A DNA stretch of 64,000 nucleotides from Streptomyces sp. 135 (GCF_020026305.1 NZ_CP075691.1:2108001-2172000), one strand, 5' to 3'. Numbered from the stretch's first letter, positions 41,313 through 51,573 are shown. Notes: generated by a model not told the origin, from the sequence alone. Made by a program: numbers and translations.

Positions 41313-43070
41313 ATGGACGGGTTCAGGGTCGGCGAGGACGATTTCGAGGTGGACGGGCGGCCGGTGCGGCTGCTCTCCGGCGCGCTGCACTACTTCCGGG
41401 TGCACGAGGCGCAGTGGGGGCACCGCCTGGCGATGCTGCGGGCGATGGGGCTCAACTGCGTGGAGACGTACGTCCCGTGGAACCTGCACGAGCCGCGGCC
41501 CGGCGGGTACCGCGACGTGTCGGCGCTCGGCCGTTTCCTGGACGCGGCGCACGAGGCGGGGCTGTGGGCGATCGTCAGGCCCGGCCCCTACATCTGCGCG
41601 GAGTGGGAGAACGGCGGGCTGCCGCACTGGCTGACGGGGTCCCTGGGGGCACGCGCGCGTACCCGTGACGGGGAGTACCTGGCGCATGTGGAGCGCTGGT
41701 TCCACCGGCTGCTGCGGGAGGTCGTGCCGCGTCAGCACGGCGGCGCGGACGGCGGCCCCGTGATCATGGTCCAGGTCGAGAACGAGTACGGGAGCTTTGG
41801 CTCGGACCGGGTGTACCTGCGCCGCCTGGTCGATCTGCTGCGCGGCGAGGGGGTGCGGGTGCCGTTGTTCACCTCGGACGGCCCCGAGGACCACATGGTG
41901 AGCGGCGGCTCGATCCCGGGGGTCCTGGCGACGGCCAATTTCGGCTCGGGGGCGCGCTCCGGCTTCGGGACGCTGCGCGCGCACCGTCCCAAGGGGCCGC
42001 TGATGTGCATGGAGTTCTGGTGCGGCTGGTTCGACCACTGGGGCGCGGATCATGTCGTACGGGACGCGGACGACGCGGCGGCGGCGTTGCGCGAGATCCT
42101 GGAGTGCGGGGCGTCGGTGAACCTCTACATGGCGCACGGCGGCACGAACTTCGCGGGCTGGGCTGGGGCCAACCGGGGCGGTGGGGCGCTGCACGACGGG
42201 CCGCTGGAGCCGGACGTCACGTCGTACGACTATGACGCGCCGATCGACGAGTCCGGCCGTCCCACGGCGAAGTTCTGGCGTTTCCGGGAGGTCCTCGCCC
42301 CGTACGCGACGGAGCCCCTGCCCGAGCCGCCGCCGCCCCCGCCGGTGCTGGGCGCCCCCGCCACGGCGGCGCTCACGGAGTGGGCCTCGCTGGACACGGT
42401 CCTGGAGTGCTTCGGCACCCCGGAGGCCGAGCATGCCGTCCCGCCCACCTTCGAGGAGCTCGACGTGGACCGGGGCCTGGTGCGCTACGCCCTGACGGTG
42501 CCGGGCCCGCGCCGCCCCTACCGGCTGAGCGTGCGGGGGCTGCGGGACCTGGCGGTCGTGTACGTGGACGGGGAGCGGGCCGGGGTCCTGACCGAGGACG
42601 AGCCCGTCCTGGAGGACCCCGTGGCCGGGCACGCGCGCGTGGAGCTGTGGGTGGAGTCGCTGGGCCGGGTCAACTACGGGCCGCGCTCCGGTGAGTCCAA
42701 GGGCATCTGCGGGGGTGTCCTGCATGAGCGGCAGTACCTGCACGGGGTGCGGGCGCGGGGTCTGCGGCTGGACGCGTTCGACGTGGCGTCGGCGGTGCGG
42801 GCGGTGCCCGTGACCGGTTCCGGGGAGGGGCGGCGGGGCCTGTACCGGGGCACGGTCGAGGTCGGCTCCCCCGGCGACGCGTTCCTCGAACTGCCGGGCT
42901 GGACGCGGGGATTCGTCTGGGTGAACGGCTTCAACCTGGGCCGGTACTGGTCGGTCGGCCCGCAGCGGTCGCTGTATGTGCCGGGCCCCGTGCTGCGGGA
43001 GGGCGTCAACGAGGTGTGGGTGCTGGAGCTGGAGGGGGCGGCCCCGGGCGCAGCCGTCACGCTGTCCTGA
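41313..43070 (+). CDS. GH35 beta-galactosidase
   Basis: A 585-residue glycoside hydrolase family 35 enzyme. LLSGALHYFRVHEAQWGHRL opens the TIM barrel; MVQVENEYGSFG holds the acid/base Glu-158 and PLMCMEFWCGWFDHWG the nucleophile Glu-234. VNLYMAHGGTNFAGWAGAN is the typical family motif. The C-terminal half (from about 350) contains beta-sandwich domains with FVWVNGFNLGRYW. No signal peptide is present, so it is probably cytoplasmic and acts on imported galacto-oligosaccharides, perhaps Gal-beta-1,3-GalNAc (inference). The ATG at 41313 follows GAGAGGA. It is divergent from the AraC gene and convergent with GH101. Confidence 0.93.
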   Translation: MDGFRVGEDDFEVDGRPVRLLSGALHYFRVHEAQWGHRLAMLRAMGLNCVETYVPWNLHEPRPGGYRDVSALGRFLDAAHEAGLWAIVRPGPYICAEWENGGLPHWLTGSLGARARTRDGEYLAHVERWFHRLLREVVPRQHGGADGGPVIMVQVENEYGSFGSDRVYLRRLVDLLRGEGVRVPLFTSDGPEDHMVSGGSIPGVLATANFGSGARSGFGTLRAHRPKGPLMCMEFWCGWFDHWGADHVVRDADDAAAALREILECGASVNLYMAHGGTNFAGWAGANRGGGALHDGPLEPDVTSYDYDAPIDESGRPTAKFWRFREVLAPYATEPLPEPPPPPPVLGAPATAALTEWASLDTVLECFGTPEAEHAVPPTFEELDVDRGLVRYALTVPGPRRPYRLSVRGLRDLAVVYVDGERAGVLTEDEPVLEDPVAGHARVELWVESLGRVNYGPRSGESKGICGGVLHERQYLHGVRARGLRLDAFDVASAVRAVPVTGSGEGRRGLYRGTVEVGSPGDAFLELPGWTRGFVWVNGFNLGRYWSVGPQRSLYVPGPVLREGVNEVWVLELEGAAPGAAVTLS

Positions 43071-43097
43071 GGCCCGCGAGGGGCCGCCCCGTCCCGC

Positions 43098-46000
43098 TCA
43101 GGCGTCGGTCACGGAGGTCACCTCGAAGGCGTCGAGCACGAACTCGGCCGTGCCGTCGCCGCCGGTCTTGCGCAGGCCCACCCAGGCCTCTCCCTCGGCG
43201 GGGGCGGTGAACTCGTAGGTGAGCGTGGTGGGGTCGGTGGCGACGGGCAGTTCCTCGCGGTCGATCTCGCGGGGTGCGGGTTCGTCGACGGCGGTGACCC
43301 AGGCGTACTGGCCCGCCTTCTCGTTCTCGTACCGGAAGGAGACGCGGTAGCGCTTGCCCGGCGCGAAGCGGACGGTGTGCGGGACCGTGCGGTAGACGAG
43401 GCCGGTGTTCTCGCCGCGTGACTTCAGGGAGTTGCCGCCGTCGATGACGTCGTCGATCGCCTTGCCGTTCCAGCCGCGCTGCGTGTACGGGGCGTGGCGC
43501 TGGGCGATGTGGGTGCGCGGGTCGGTGGCGCCGCCCGCGTCGCCCTTGACGAACGGGCCCCAGCCCTGCGGGACGTGTTCGAAGTCCTCGTGGACGAGGG
43601 TGGCGCGGGGGCGCTTGGCCGGGCGGTGGGTCGCGGCCACCCGTACGTTGTCGAAGCGCACGCGCGCGTGGCCCGCCGCGGCCCGCAGTGTCAGCTCGGC
43701 GGTGCCGCCGCCCTCGGGGACGGTGAAGTACGTGAACATGCGCTGGAAGCGGGTGCCGTGCTTGCGGTCGGCGGCGACGTAGTTGCCGGCGGTGGACGTC
43801 TCGGTGAAGTTGGCGGCGGTGACGCCGTCGGCGGTGCGCACCTCCAGGGAGGCCTTGCGCCGCTCCCCCGCTTTCTCGCCGACCTCGACCTGCACGGACG
43901 CCACGTACGTACCGGCCCGCAGGCGGGCGAGGCGCTGTCCGACAAAGGCCGCGCCGCCCGCGCCGATGACCAGCTCGTAGTCGCCGAGGGCGCTGCGCTG
44001 CACGGAGGCGGGCCCGCTGACCTGCCAGCCCTTCAGGGAGCCGGAGTGGAATCCCGGGTCGTGCAGCGGTGTCCCCTGGCCCCACTTCGGGTCGGGCGGG
44101 GCGGCGGCGCGCTCGCGGTAGAGGACGTAGGGCTGCTTCGGCTCGGCCTTGAGGGTGACCTTCTTGCCGTGCACGGGGACGTACGACTCGAAGACCCTGC
44201 CCTGGTCGGTGAGCCGGTACAGGGCGACGCGGGAGCGGCCCGCCCACGCGCGCGGGAGGTGCCAGGTGCTGCTGCCGCCGGCGGGGTTGTAGTGGTACAG
44301 CTTGGCGGGATCGGTGGCCTTGCGGGGCTCCCAGGGCAGCAGGTAGCGGCCGTCCTCGTAGACGACGTGTCCGTCGGTGGTGATGCGCCGCTTGCCTTCG
44401 ACGGCGTCGGAGACGGTCGTCCCGGTGGGCCCGAAGAAGGTGATCTCGTGCTCGTCCCATGTCTTGATGGGGTAGGCCTGGAGGTACTTGGCGGGCAGTG
44501 AGTGGGTCCAGATGAGGTCGTAGAAGGCGTGCCAGTCGGTCTTGCCGATCCAGCCGGTGAAGTTGCCCATGCGGGCGATGCCGAGGAGGGTCGGCCACTT
44601 GTCGGCGAAGACGTCCTTCTGGTGGTTGCGGACGAAGCGGATCAGGCGCGAGTTGATGCCGCGCGAGGTGTCGCCGCCGTAGTCGGTCTCGGTGGCCCAG
44701 TGCGACCAGAGCGCCGAGCGTTCGAAGCCGTGGCCCCACTCGGTCGTGAGGTTCCAGCCCTGGTCGCGCAGGGCCCGCTGGAGGCGGTCGGAGGTCCAGC
44801 CGGATTCGCGGAAGACGTCGATGTAGAGGGTGTTGAGGGCCGGGTCGGTCTCGGCGCGCAGGTCGGCGAAGCGCTTGATGATGTCCCCGGAGACGAGGTC
44901 GCGGCGCTGGTCGATGCGGTAGCTCTGGTCGAGCCAGTCCCACTGCTTGTTGTTCTTGTCGACGAGCTTCTCGGAGAAGGCGTGGGCGACGGGGTAGGAC
45001 TCGGTGGCGTTGACGTGAACGCCGAAGTCGCTGTGCCACTTCCCGCCCTCGTGGACGAGGGTGTTGAGGTCGTCGAGGCCGCCCGCGCGGGTGTTGTGGT
45101 TGCCCGCGTAGTCGGGGTGGGCGGAGTCGTGGCCTTCCGACTGGTAGCCCTTGAGGAGCGTGTACTGGCGCAGCCCGTCGGTGGCGAGGTGGATGCGCTT
45201 GACGTCGTCGAGCGTGGCGAGGAAGGGGTTGGTGGCCTGCGAGGCGAAGTTGAACGGGATGTGCGGGACGACCCGCAGATGCTGTTCGTCGGCGCCGAGC
45301 GGGGTCACCATGATGTCGCGGAAGGCGGTCGCGGCGTCCTGCCAGTCGACCTTGCCGTCACCGTTGCGGTCGCCGGTGATCACGACGGTGGCGTACGGGA
45401 GGGGTTCGGTGGCGTCCACGGGCGCGGTCGCGGCCCGGTGCGTCCACTGTCCCGGGGTCAGCCGCGCCTCCACGCGGCCGCCGGTCCGCACCGTCTCGTG
45501 CCACAGCCGGCCGTTGTCCCAGGTGGTGCCCGCCGCGCTGGTCGGTCTGTCGTAGACGGTGTTCGTCTCGATCGCGCCGCCGAGCCGGTCGTGCGCGACG
45601 ACGGCGTACGCGCAGCCGGTGGGCGCCGCCGCGGGTGTGTCGTTGTCCGGCCGGATCAGGGTGTCGCCGCTCTTGGCCTTGTCCAGCTGCACCTTGGCGG
45701 CCAGGAGGGCGGCGCCCGGCTGGTCGTCGCGTACGGCGAGCAGGGCAAGGCCGGGGATCCGCAGGGTGCCGACGCGCAGCGCGTCCGTGTCAGCGATCTT
45801 CGTGACGCGCCAGTGGACGTGGCGTCCCTCGACGGCGATCTCGACGTGGATGCGGGTGCCGCCCGCGAAGGCGAGTACGTACGCGATGCGGGCCTTGTCC
45901 GCCGAGGCGGTCACCTCGGGTGTGTGCTCGGCCTCGTCGATCAGGACCGTGGTGACGGCGTCCGTGGTGCCGTGCAGGACGGCGCCGCTCGCGCGGTCGG

Positions 46001-46205
46001 TGTAGGCGATGACGCGCGGGAAGGCGGTGGCGACGCGTACGTCCAGGTGGCGGGAGCGCAGGGTCGCTTCGGGTGCGGCCGGTCCGGCGGGGGCGTCCTT
46101 GGCGTACGCGCCGGACCCTGCTCCGAGGGCGGCCCCCACCCCGGCGAGCGCACCGGTGGCGACGACGGCCCTGCGGCTCGGCCCGGACGTGTCTGACGGC
46201 AGCAT
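43098..46205 (-). CDS. GH101 endo-alpha-N-acetylgalactosaminidase, Tat-exported
   Basis: A 1035-residue enzyme that removes the core-1 disaccharide Gal-beta-1,3-GalNAc from Ser/Thr of mucin-type glycoproteins. SRRAVVATGALAGVGAALGAG is a twin-arginine signal. The catalytic region has LYIDVFRESGW (Asp-463, likely nucleophile) and LTTEWGHGFE (Glu-489 or Glu-495 as acid/base), as I remember for family 101. A Ca-binding DRNGDGKVDW loop lies near 279. C-terminal beta-sandwich domains (from about 720) resemble carbohydrate-binding modules. ATG at 46205 is chosen because GGAGGG lies just upstream; ATG at 46220 has no SD. Convergent with GH35. Confidence 0.9.
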   Translation of the reverse strand: MLPSDTSGPSRRAVVATGALAGVGAALGAGSGAYAKDAPAGPAAPEATLRSRHLDVRVATAFPRVIAYTDRASGAVLHGTTDAVTTVLIDEAEHTPEVTASADKARIAYVLAFAGGTRIHVEIAVEGRHVHWRVTKIADTDALRVGTLRIPGLALLAVRDDQPGAALLAAKVQLDKAKSGDTLIRPDNDTPAAAPTGCAYAVVAHDRLGGAIETNTVYDRPTSAAGTTWDNGRLWHETVRTGGRVEARLTPGQWTHRAATAPVDATEPLPYATVVITGDRNGDGKVDWQDAATAFRDIMVTPLGADEQHLRVVPHIPFNFASQATNPFLATLDDVKRIHLATDGLRQYTLLKGYQSEGHDSAHPDYAGNHNTRAGGLDDLNTLVHEGGKWHSDFGVHVNATESYPVAHAFSEKLVDKNNKQWDWLDQSYRIDQRRDLVSGDIIKRFADLRAETDPALNTLYIDVFRESGWTSDRLQRALRDQGWNLTTEWGHGFERSALWSHWATETDYGGDTSRGINSRLIRFVRNHQKDVFADKWPTLLGIARMGNFTGWIGKTDWHAFYDLIWTHSLPAKYLQAYPIKTWDEHEITFFGPTGTTVSDAVEGKRRITTDGHVVYEDGRYLLPWEPRKATDPAKLYHYNPAGGSSTWHLPRAWAGRSRVALYRLTDQGRVFESYVPVHGKKVTLKAEPKQPYVLYRERAAAPPDPKWGQGTPLHDPGFHSGSLKGWQVSGPASVQRSALGDYELVIGAGGAAFVGQRLARLRAGTYVASVQVEVGEKAGERRKASLEVRTADGVTAANFTETSTAGNYVAADRKHGTRFQRMFTYFTVPEGGGTAELTLRAAAGHARVRFDNVRVAATHRPAKRPRATLVHEDFEHVPQGWGPFVKGDAGGATDPRTHIAQRHAPYTQRGWNGKAIDDVIDGGNSLKSRGENTGLVYRTVPHTVRFAPGKRYRVSFRYENEKAGQYAWVTAVDEPAPREIDREELPVATDPTTLTYEFTAPAEGEAWVGLRKTGGDGTAEFVLDAFEVTSVTDA

Positions 46206-46266
46206 GCGGCATCCCTCCATGGGGCGGAATCGGTGCCGATCACGATGCGCCGGGCGGTGCGGACAC

Positions 46267-46279
46267 GCCTATGGACAAA
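46267..46279 (-). promoter_or_regulatory. Box CTTTGTCCATAGG before the GH101 gene
   Basis: On the minus strand CTTTGTCCATAGG begins 74 bases before the GH101 start codon. Ten consecutive bases (CTTTGTCCAT) equal the box before GH35, which begins 69 bases before that start. The equal orientation and distance support a shared regulator. Confidence 0.5.
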
Positions 46280-46310
46280 GGAGGGACAGGTGTTGGACTT
46301 AACCGCGAAG

Positions 46311-46340
46311 GGCGGGGCGCCCACGGTCTCGGGCGCCCCG
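46311..46340 (-). terminator. Terminator after the trypsin gene
   Basis: GCGGGGCGCCC (46311-46321) pairs perfectly with GGGCGCCCCGC (46330-46340) across an eight-base loop, 19 bp beyond the trypsin stop. Confidence 0.75.
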
Positions 46341-46358
46341 CACCGCGACAGCCGGACG

Positions 46359-47294
<936 letters not shown>

Positions 47295-47404
47295 GGGGAG
47301 GTTTCCGGCCACGCCCCGCCGCGGGGCCCGCTCCCGGGGGCCGCAACGCCCTTACAGTGGAGCCGGGTTCAGTGTCCCGACGGCTGACATCAGGGGGTAG
47401 GGAC

Positions 47405-48298
47405 GTGACGGTCGGCGGCGGTCCCGTGCAGCACGGCTACCCCCATCTGGAGACCGTGCGCGCCGCCGTCACCGCGCTCTACAAACGCCTTTCGTACGAC
47501 ACCGTCCACACCTTCGACACCAGCGTCGCCCCCGCCGACGTGGCCTTCGGCGACCAGGACGACCTGCATCTGGGTGCGCAGCGGGTGGCCCGCGAGATGG
47601 TGCGGCACCTGCGCCTGCCCGACGCCCGCGTGATCGTCGGCTTCCGCGCGATGGAACACGCCGCCAACGTCGAACTCACCGCGGGGCCCGAGTACTTCGT
47701 CGAGCTCAACGACCGCTTCCGCACCCACCGGCGGGACATCGGCGCGGCGCTCGCCCACGAGGTCATGCACGTGTATCTGCACCGGCTCGACCTGTCGTTC
47801 CCCGGCACCCGCGACAACGAGATCCTCACCGACACCGCCGCCGCGTACCTCGGCGCCGGCTGGCTGCTCCTGGACGCCTTCCGCGAGGACGGCGTCTCCT
47901 CGCAGAAGCTCGGCTACCTCACCCCCGAGGAGTTCGGCTACGTCCTCGCCAAGCGGGCGCTGGCCTTCGGCGAGGCGCCGGAGACGTGGTTCACCAGCGC
48001 GCAGGCCTACACGGCGTACACCAAGGGGCTCGCCCAGGCCCGCCGCGACGAGCAGCGGCCGCCGCTGACGGCCGCCGGGTGGGCGGGCAGACGGCGGTAC
48101 GCGAAGGACCGGCGGTACGCGCGCGAGCACGGGTCGGGCCCGGGGGACGGGACGTACTCGTTCTCGTCCGACGGGCTCGGGGCGCTGCGGGTGTCGTTCC
48201 CCTGCCCCACGTGCTGCCAGCGGATCCGCGTACCGGCGCGGGGACGGGTCCGGGCGCGGTGCGCGCTGTGCCGGACGGTCCTGGAGTGCGACGCCTAG
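47405..48298 (+). CDS. Putative zinc-dependent protein: HExxH domain plus C-terminal zinc ribbon
   Basis: A 297-residue protein of no family I can name. HEVMH at residues 118-122 within LAHEVMHVYLHRLDL, followed 17 residues later by DNEILTDTAAAYLGAGWLLL, looks like a gluzincin or minigluzincin metalloprotease core with a downstream acidic ligand. The C-terminus holds CPTCCQRIRVPARGRVRARC and CALCRTVLEC, a CxxC...CxxC zinc ribbon. There is no signal peptide, so it is likely cytoplasmic. The GTG at 47405 follows AGGGGGTAGGG. It is tail-to-tail with the pentapeptide protein, seven bases apart. Confidence 0.7.
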   Translation: MTVGGGPVQHGYPHLETVRAAVTALYKRLSYDTVHTFDTSVAPADVAFGDQDDLHLGAQRVAREMVRHLRLPDARVIVGFRAMEHAANVELTAGPEYFVELNDRFRTHRRDIGAALAHEVMHVYLHRLDLSFPGTRDNEILTDTAAAYLGAGWLLLDAFREDGVSSQKLGYLTPEEFGYVLAKRALAFGEAPETWFTSAQAYTAYTKGLAQARRDEQRPPLTAAGWAGRRRYAKDRRYAREHGSGPGDGTYSFSSDGLGALRVSFPCPTCCQRIRVPARGRVRARCALCRTVLECDA

Positions 48299-48305
48299 GC
48301 GTCGC

Positions 48306-49157
48306 TCATGAGGCGGACCAGTGGCCGGGGCGGGCGAGGGCGTCCGGGAGCTTCGTGCGCTCGTCCCCCCTGGCCGCGTTCACCTGCGTCTGCGTGAGGA
48401 AGAGCGCGCCGGTGAGGTCGGCGCCCCGCAGGTCCGTGTCGCGCAGGTCGGCGCCGATCAGGTCGGCGGTCCTCAGGTCGGCGCCGCGCAGGTCGGCGGC
48501 GATGAGGCAGGCACCGCGCAGGTTGGCGCCCTTGAGGTCGGCGCCCTTGAGCCGTGCGCCGAAGAGGTCCGCTCCCCTGCGGTCCTTCTTCTTGCCGCCG
48601 ACACCCTTGCGTACGAGTTCACTGGTGCGCAGGAGGAGGACGTTGACGTCCTCGCGGTGCGCCGCGACGTCGGTCTCGGTGATCGCCTCGGGGGCGCCCC
48701 GGGTCAGCGCCTCGGTGCGGGCGAGGCAGGTGCGCAGGTCGGAGCGGATCGGCTTCGTCTGCGGCAGGGTCAGCGCCTCGGTCACGTACCAGAGGAGTTC
48801 GTGGAGTTGCCGCATGAGGGGGAAGACCTCGAACATCTGCCGGGCGGTGGCCGGATCCGCGCGCCAGTCACGGCCGCCGAAGGTGTGCTGCGAGACGTGC
48901 TGGCCCGCGCCGAAGCAGTCGTACACAGTGCAGCCGCGGAAGCCCTTGTCCCGCAGCTCGCGGTGGATGCCGCAGCGGAAGTCCGCCTGGAGGTTGCCGC
49001 ACGGCTTGCCCGCGTCCTTGTTCTGCGCGAAGTCCGAGGACGCGGAGAAGGCGAGGGCCACGCAGCACAGTCCGAAGCAGTTGCCGCAGTCGGCGCGCAG
49101 GGCGGCGCGGTCGTCTTCGAGCAGGGGCAACGCGACGGGTTCGCGCTCCGGTGGCAT
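48306..49157 (-). CDS. Pentapeptide-repeat protein with Cys-rich N-terminal domain
   Basis: A 283-residue protein in two parts. The N-terminal half has Cys clusters [23 protein letters not shown] and GCTVYDC, which look metal-binding (reminiscent of the YkgJ CxxCxxCC type, but not identical). The C-terminal part (about residues 195-255) is about a dozen pentapeptide repeats of the A(D/N)LxG form, such as [14 protein letters not shown] and [14 protein letters not shown], giving a right-handed quadrilateral helix. Such repeats can mimic DNA (gyrase protection) or act as scaffolds. ATG at 49157 follows AGGAG by eight bases; an earlier ATG at 49199 lacks one. Confidence 0.82.
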   Translation of the reverse strand: MPPEREPVALPLLEDDRAALRADCGNCFGLCCVALAFSASSDFAQNKDAGKPCGNLQADFRCGIHRELRDKGFRGCTVYDCFGAGQHVSQHTFGGRDWRADPATARQMFEVFPLMRQLHELLWYVTEALTLPQTKPIRSDLRTCLARTEALTRGAPEAITETDVAAHREDVNVLLLRTSELVRKGVGGKKKDRRGADLFGARLKGADLKGANLRGACLIAADLRGADLRTADLIGADLRDTDLRGADLTGALFLTQTQVNAARGDERTKLPDALARPGHWSAS

Positions 49158-49268
49158 CGGGCGGGCTCCTTTGGAACGTCGTACGGTACGGCTCACCATT
49201 GTCCGGCAGCGCTACGGGCCGAACCGGGGGTGGGCAGGCCGGGACGGGGCCCGGCCTGCCCGGCGGTG

Positions 49269-50879
49269 TCACGCGGCGCTGCGGCGGCCTCCTGGGCGCC
49301 GCCACCGGAGCGGCGCGCGTGCCGCGGCCCCGGCGCCGCCCCCGGCGGAACCGGAACCGTCGCGGGACTGACCGCCCTGCCCCTGCCGCGGCACCCTGCG
49401 CTGCTGTCCGCCCTGGCCGGAGGCAGCCGCGCCGCCACCACCGCCACCACCGCTGCGGGGTCGTCGGCGGCGCTGCGAGGTCTGGGCGGGCTGCTGGGGC
49501 TGCGGCGTCTCGATGACCACCGGCACGCCCGAGGGCTCCCGGGCGCCGGTGATGCGTACCAGCTCCTCGTCGGAGGAGGAGATCCGCACCGTGCGGGGGC
49601 TGATCTCGGCGTCGGACATCAGCCGCGTCATCTCCCGCTTCTCCTCGGGGAGCACGAGGGTGACGACGCTGCCGGACTCTCCGGCGCGGGCGGTGCGTCC
49701 GCCGCGGTGGAGGTAGTCCTTGTGGTCGGCGGGCGGGTCGATGTTCACGACCAGGTCGAGGTCGTCGACGTGGATGCCGCGCGCCGCCACGTTCGTCGCG
49801 ATCAACGCGGTGACCTGGCCGGTCTTGAACTGGTCCAGGGTGCGGTTTCGCTGCGGCTGCGAGCGTCCGCCGTGCAGGCCGGAGGCGCGGACGCCGTTGG
49901 CGAGGAGACGCTTGGTGAAGCGGTCGACGGCGCGCTTGGTGTCCAGGAACATGATCACGCGGCCCTCGCGGGCCGCGATCCGCATGGCGACGGCCTTCTT
50001 GTCCGTCTCGTCGGCGACGTAGAGGACGTGGTGCTCCATCGTCGTGACAGCGCCCGCCGACGGGTCGACGGAGTGCACGACGGGGTCGGTCAGGAACATC
50101 CGGACGAGCCGGTCGATGTTCTTGTCCAGCGTCGCCGAGAACAGCATGGTCTGGCCGCCCTGCGCGACCTGCTTCAGCAGCGCCGTGACCTGCGGCATGA
50201 AGCCCATGTCGGCCATCTGGTCGGCCTCGTCGAGGACCGTGACGCGCACCTGTGAGAGGTCGCAGTCACCGCGCTCGATCAGGTCCTTGAGGCGGCCGGG
50301 GGTGGCGACCAGGACCTCGGCGCCGCGGCGCAGCGTCCCGGACTGCCGGGTGATCGACATGCCGCCGACGACGGTGGCCATGCGGAGGTTCACCGACGTC
50401 GCGTACGGCGTGAGGGAGTCCGTGACCTGCTGGGCCAGCTCGCGGGTGGGGACGAGGACCATGGCGAGCGGCGACTTGGGCTCGGCGCGGTGCCCGGCGG
50501 TGCGGGCGAGGAGCGCGAGGCCGAAGGCGAGGGTCTTGCCGGAGCCGGTGCGGCCGCGGCCGAGGATGTCGCGTCCGGCGAGGGAGTTCGGGAGGGTCGC
50601 GGCCTGGATCGGGAAGGGCTCGGTGACGCCCTGGGCGGCCAGCGTCTTCAGGAGGGCCTCGGGCATATCCAGGTCGCCGAAGGCCTCGACGGCGGGCAGC
50701 GCGGGCGTGATGCTCTCGGGCAGTGCGAAGTCGCCGCCCTGCGCCGGCTTCGGCTTACGGCTTCCGGGCTTCTTCGCGGAATGTGCGGAGCCCTTCGCCT
50801 GGCCGGTCGGCCTGCCCTTTCCGGCTGCGTTCGCGGGCCGCTTGCGGGCGGGTCGTGCCGGGCGTTCGGAGCGGTTCAT
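49269..50879 (-). CDS. DEAD-box RNA helicase
   Basis: A 536-residue RhlE/CsdA-like helicase. Its basic N-terminus (RKRPANAAGKGRPTG) is followed by the Q-motif region, motif I GRGRTGSGKT, Ia PTRELAQQV, II VLDEADQMADMGF, III FSATLD, IV FLDTKRAVDRF, V IATNVAARGIHVDD and VI HRGGRTARAG. A Gly/Arg/Gln-rich C-terminal tail (about 60 residues) probably binds RNA. It lies downstream of the cold-shock gene with a terminator between them, an arrangement I recall from other Streptomyces, so it probably serves RNA unwinding in the cold. ATG at 50879 follows AGGAAGG. Confidence 0.92.
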   Translation of the reverse strand: MNRSERPARPARKRPANAAGKGRPTGQAKGSAHSAKKPGSRKPKPAQGGDFALPESITPALPAVEAFGDLDMPEALLKTLAAQGVTEPFPIQAATLPNSLAGRDILGRGRTGSGKTLAFGLALLARTAGHRAEPKSPLAMVLVPTRELAQQVTDSLTPYATSVNLRMATVVGGMSITRQSGTLRRGAEVLVATPGRLKDLIERGDCDLSQVRVTVLDEADQMADMGFMPQVTALLKQVAQGGQTMLFSATLDKNIDRLVRMFLTDPVVHSVDPSAGAVTTMEHHVLYVADETDKKAVAMRIAAREGRVIMFLDTKRAVDRFTKRLLANGVRASGLHGGRSQPQRNRTLDQFKTGQVTALIATNVAARGIHVDDLDLVVNIDPPADHKDYLHRGGRTARAGESGSVVTLVLPEEKREMTRLMSDAEISPRTVRISSSDEELVRITGAREPSGVPVVIETPQPQQPAQTSQRRRRPRSGGGGGGGAAASGQGGQQRRVPRQGQGGQSRDGSGSAGGGAGAAARAPLRWRRPGGRRSAA

Positions 50880-50984
50880 GCAGTAATGCCTTCCTGGTCG
50901 CTGGACTTTCCGGACCGCTGAGCCTGGGGGCGGCTCTGAGCCTGGGTGCGGCTCTGGGCCCGGTAGGGCCCGATGACAGCGCAA

Positions 50985-51018
50985 GCCGAGGCCCGCACCT
51001 TCCGGTGCGGGCCTCGGC
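50985..51018 (-). terminator. Terminator of the cold-shock gene
   Basis: GCCGAGGCCCGCACC (50985-50999), loop TTCC, GGTGCGGGCCTCGGC (51004-51018): a perfect 15-bp stem 24 bp beyond the cold-shock stop codon. Confidence 0.85.
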
Positions 51019-51042
51019 TGTGAGGTTCGCGCGCTGCGACGA

Positions 51043-51246
51043 TCAGGCAGGAACGATGTTCTCGGCCTGGAGGCCCTTCTGGCCCTGGGTCACGTCGAAG
51101 GAAACCTTCTGGCCCTCGAGGAGCTCACGGAAGCCCGAGGACGCGATGTTGGAGTAGTGGGCGAAGACGTCGGGGCCGCCGCCGTCCTGCTCGATGAAGC
51201 CGAAGCCCTTTTCCGAGTTGAACCACTTTACGGTGCCGGTTGCCAT
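51043..51246 (-). CDS. Cold-shock protein (CspA family)
   Basis: A 67-residue single cold-shock domain, an RNA chaperone. It begins [20 protein letters not shown], with RNP1 KGFGFI and RNP2 VFAHY, and ends LQAENIVPA. The length and spacing are standard for SC family members in Streptomyces. ATG at 51246 follows GAGGAG. The upstream gap 51247-51573 (327 bp) must hold its promoter and leader as well as that of the divergent phosphatase; it is AT-richer than the surroundings near 51300-51420, consistent with a cold-shock leader, but no clear -35/-10 pair was found. Confidence 0.95.
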   Translation of the reverse strand: MATGTVKWFNSEKGFGFIEQDGGGPDVFAHYSNIASSGFRELLEGQKVSFDVTQGQKGLQAENIVPA

Positions 51247-51573
51247 GTCAATCTCCTCAACAGGGGCAGTGAATGGAGAATCGCGGAATTGCCAATCTCC
51301 AGCGCTGCAATGACCCCCATACCGGAGAGAACCGGAAAAACAATAATGCGCCCTCGGAGCATTCCCGTCAGGCGCACATAAAGTCCATGGGTACCAAAAC
51401 TGCAACACGTAACTTTAACACGCCCGGCGGAGTCGTTGTTCCCGGGCCGGGGAGACGTGCGCCACCCGTCCCCTTCCCCCTTGGCGAGGACCTCGCTATC
51501 TTCCCCGAACAATCGTTTGGTTGGTTCAGGCACCGCACCGCCACCGCCATCACTCCGACCGGAAGGCGGCCCG

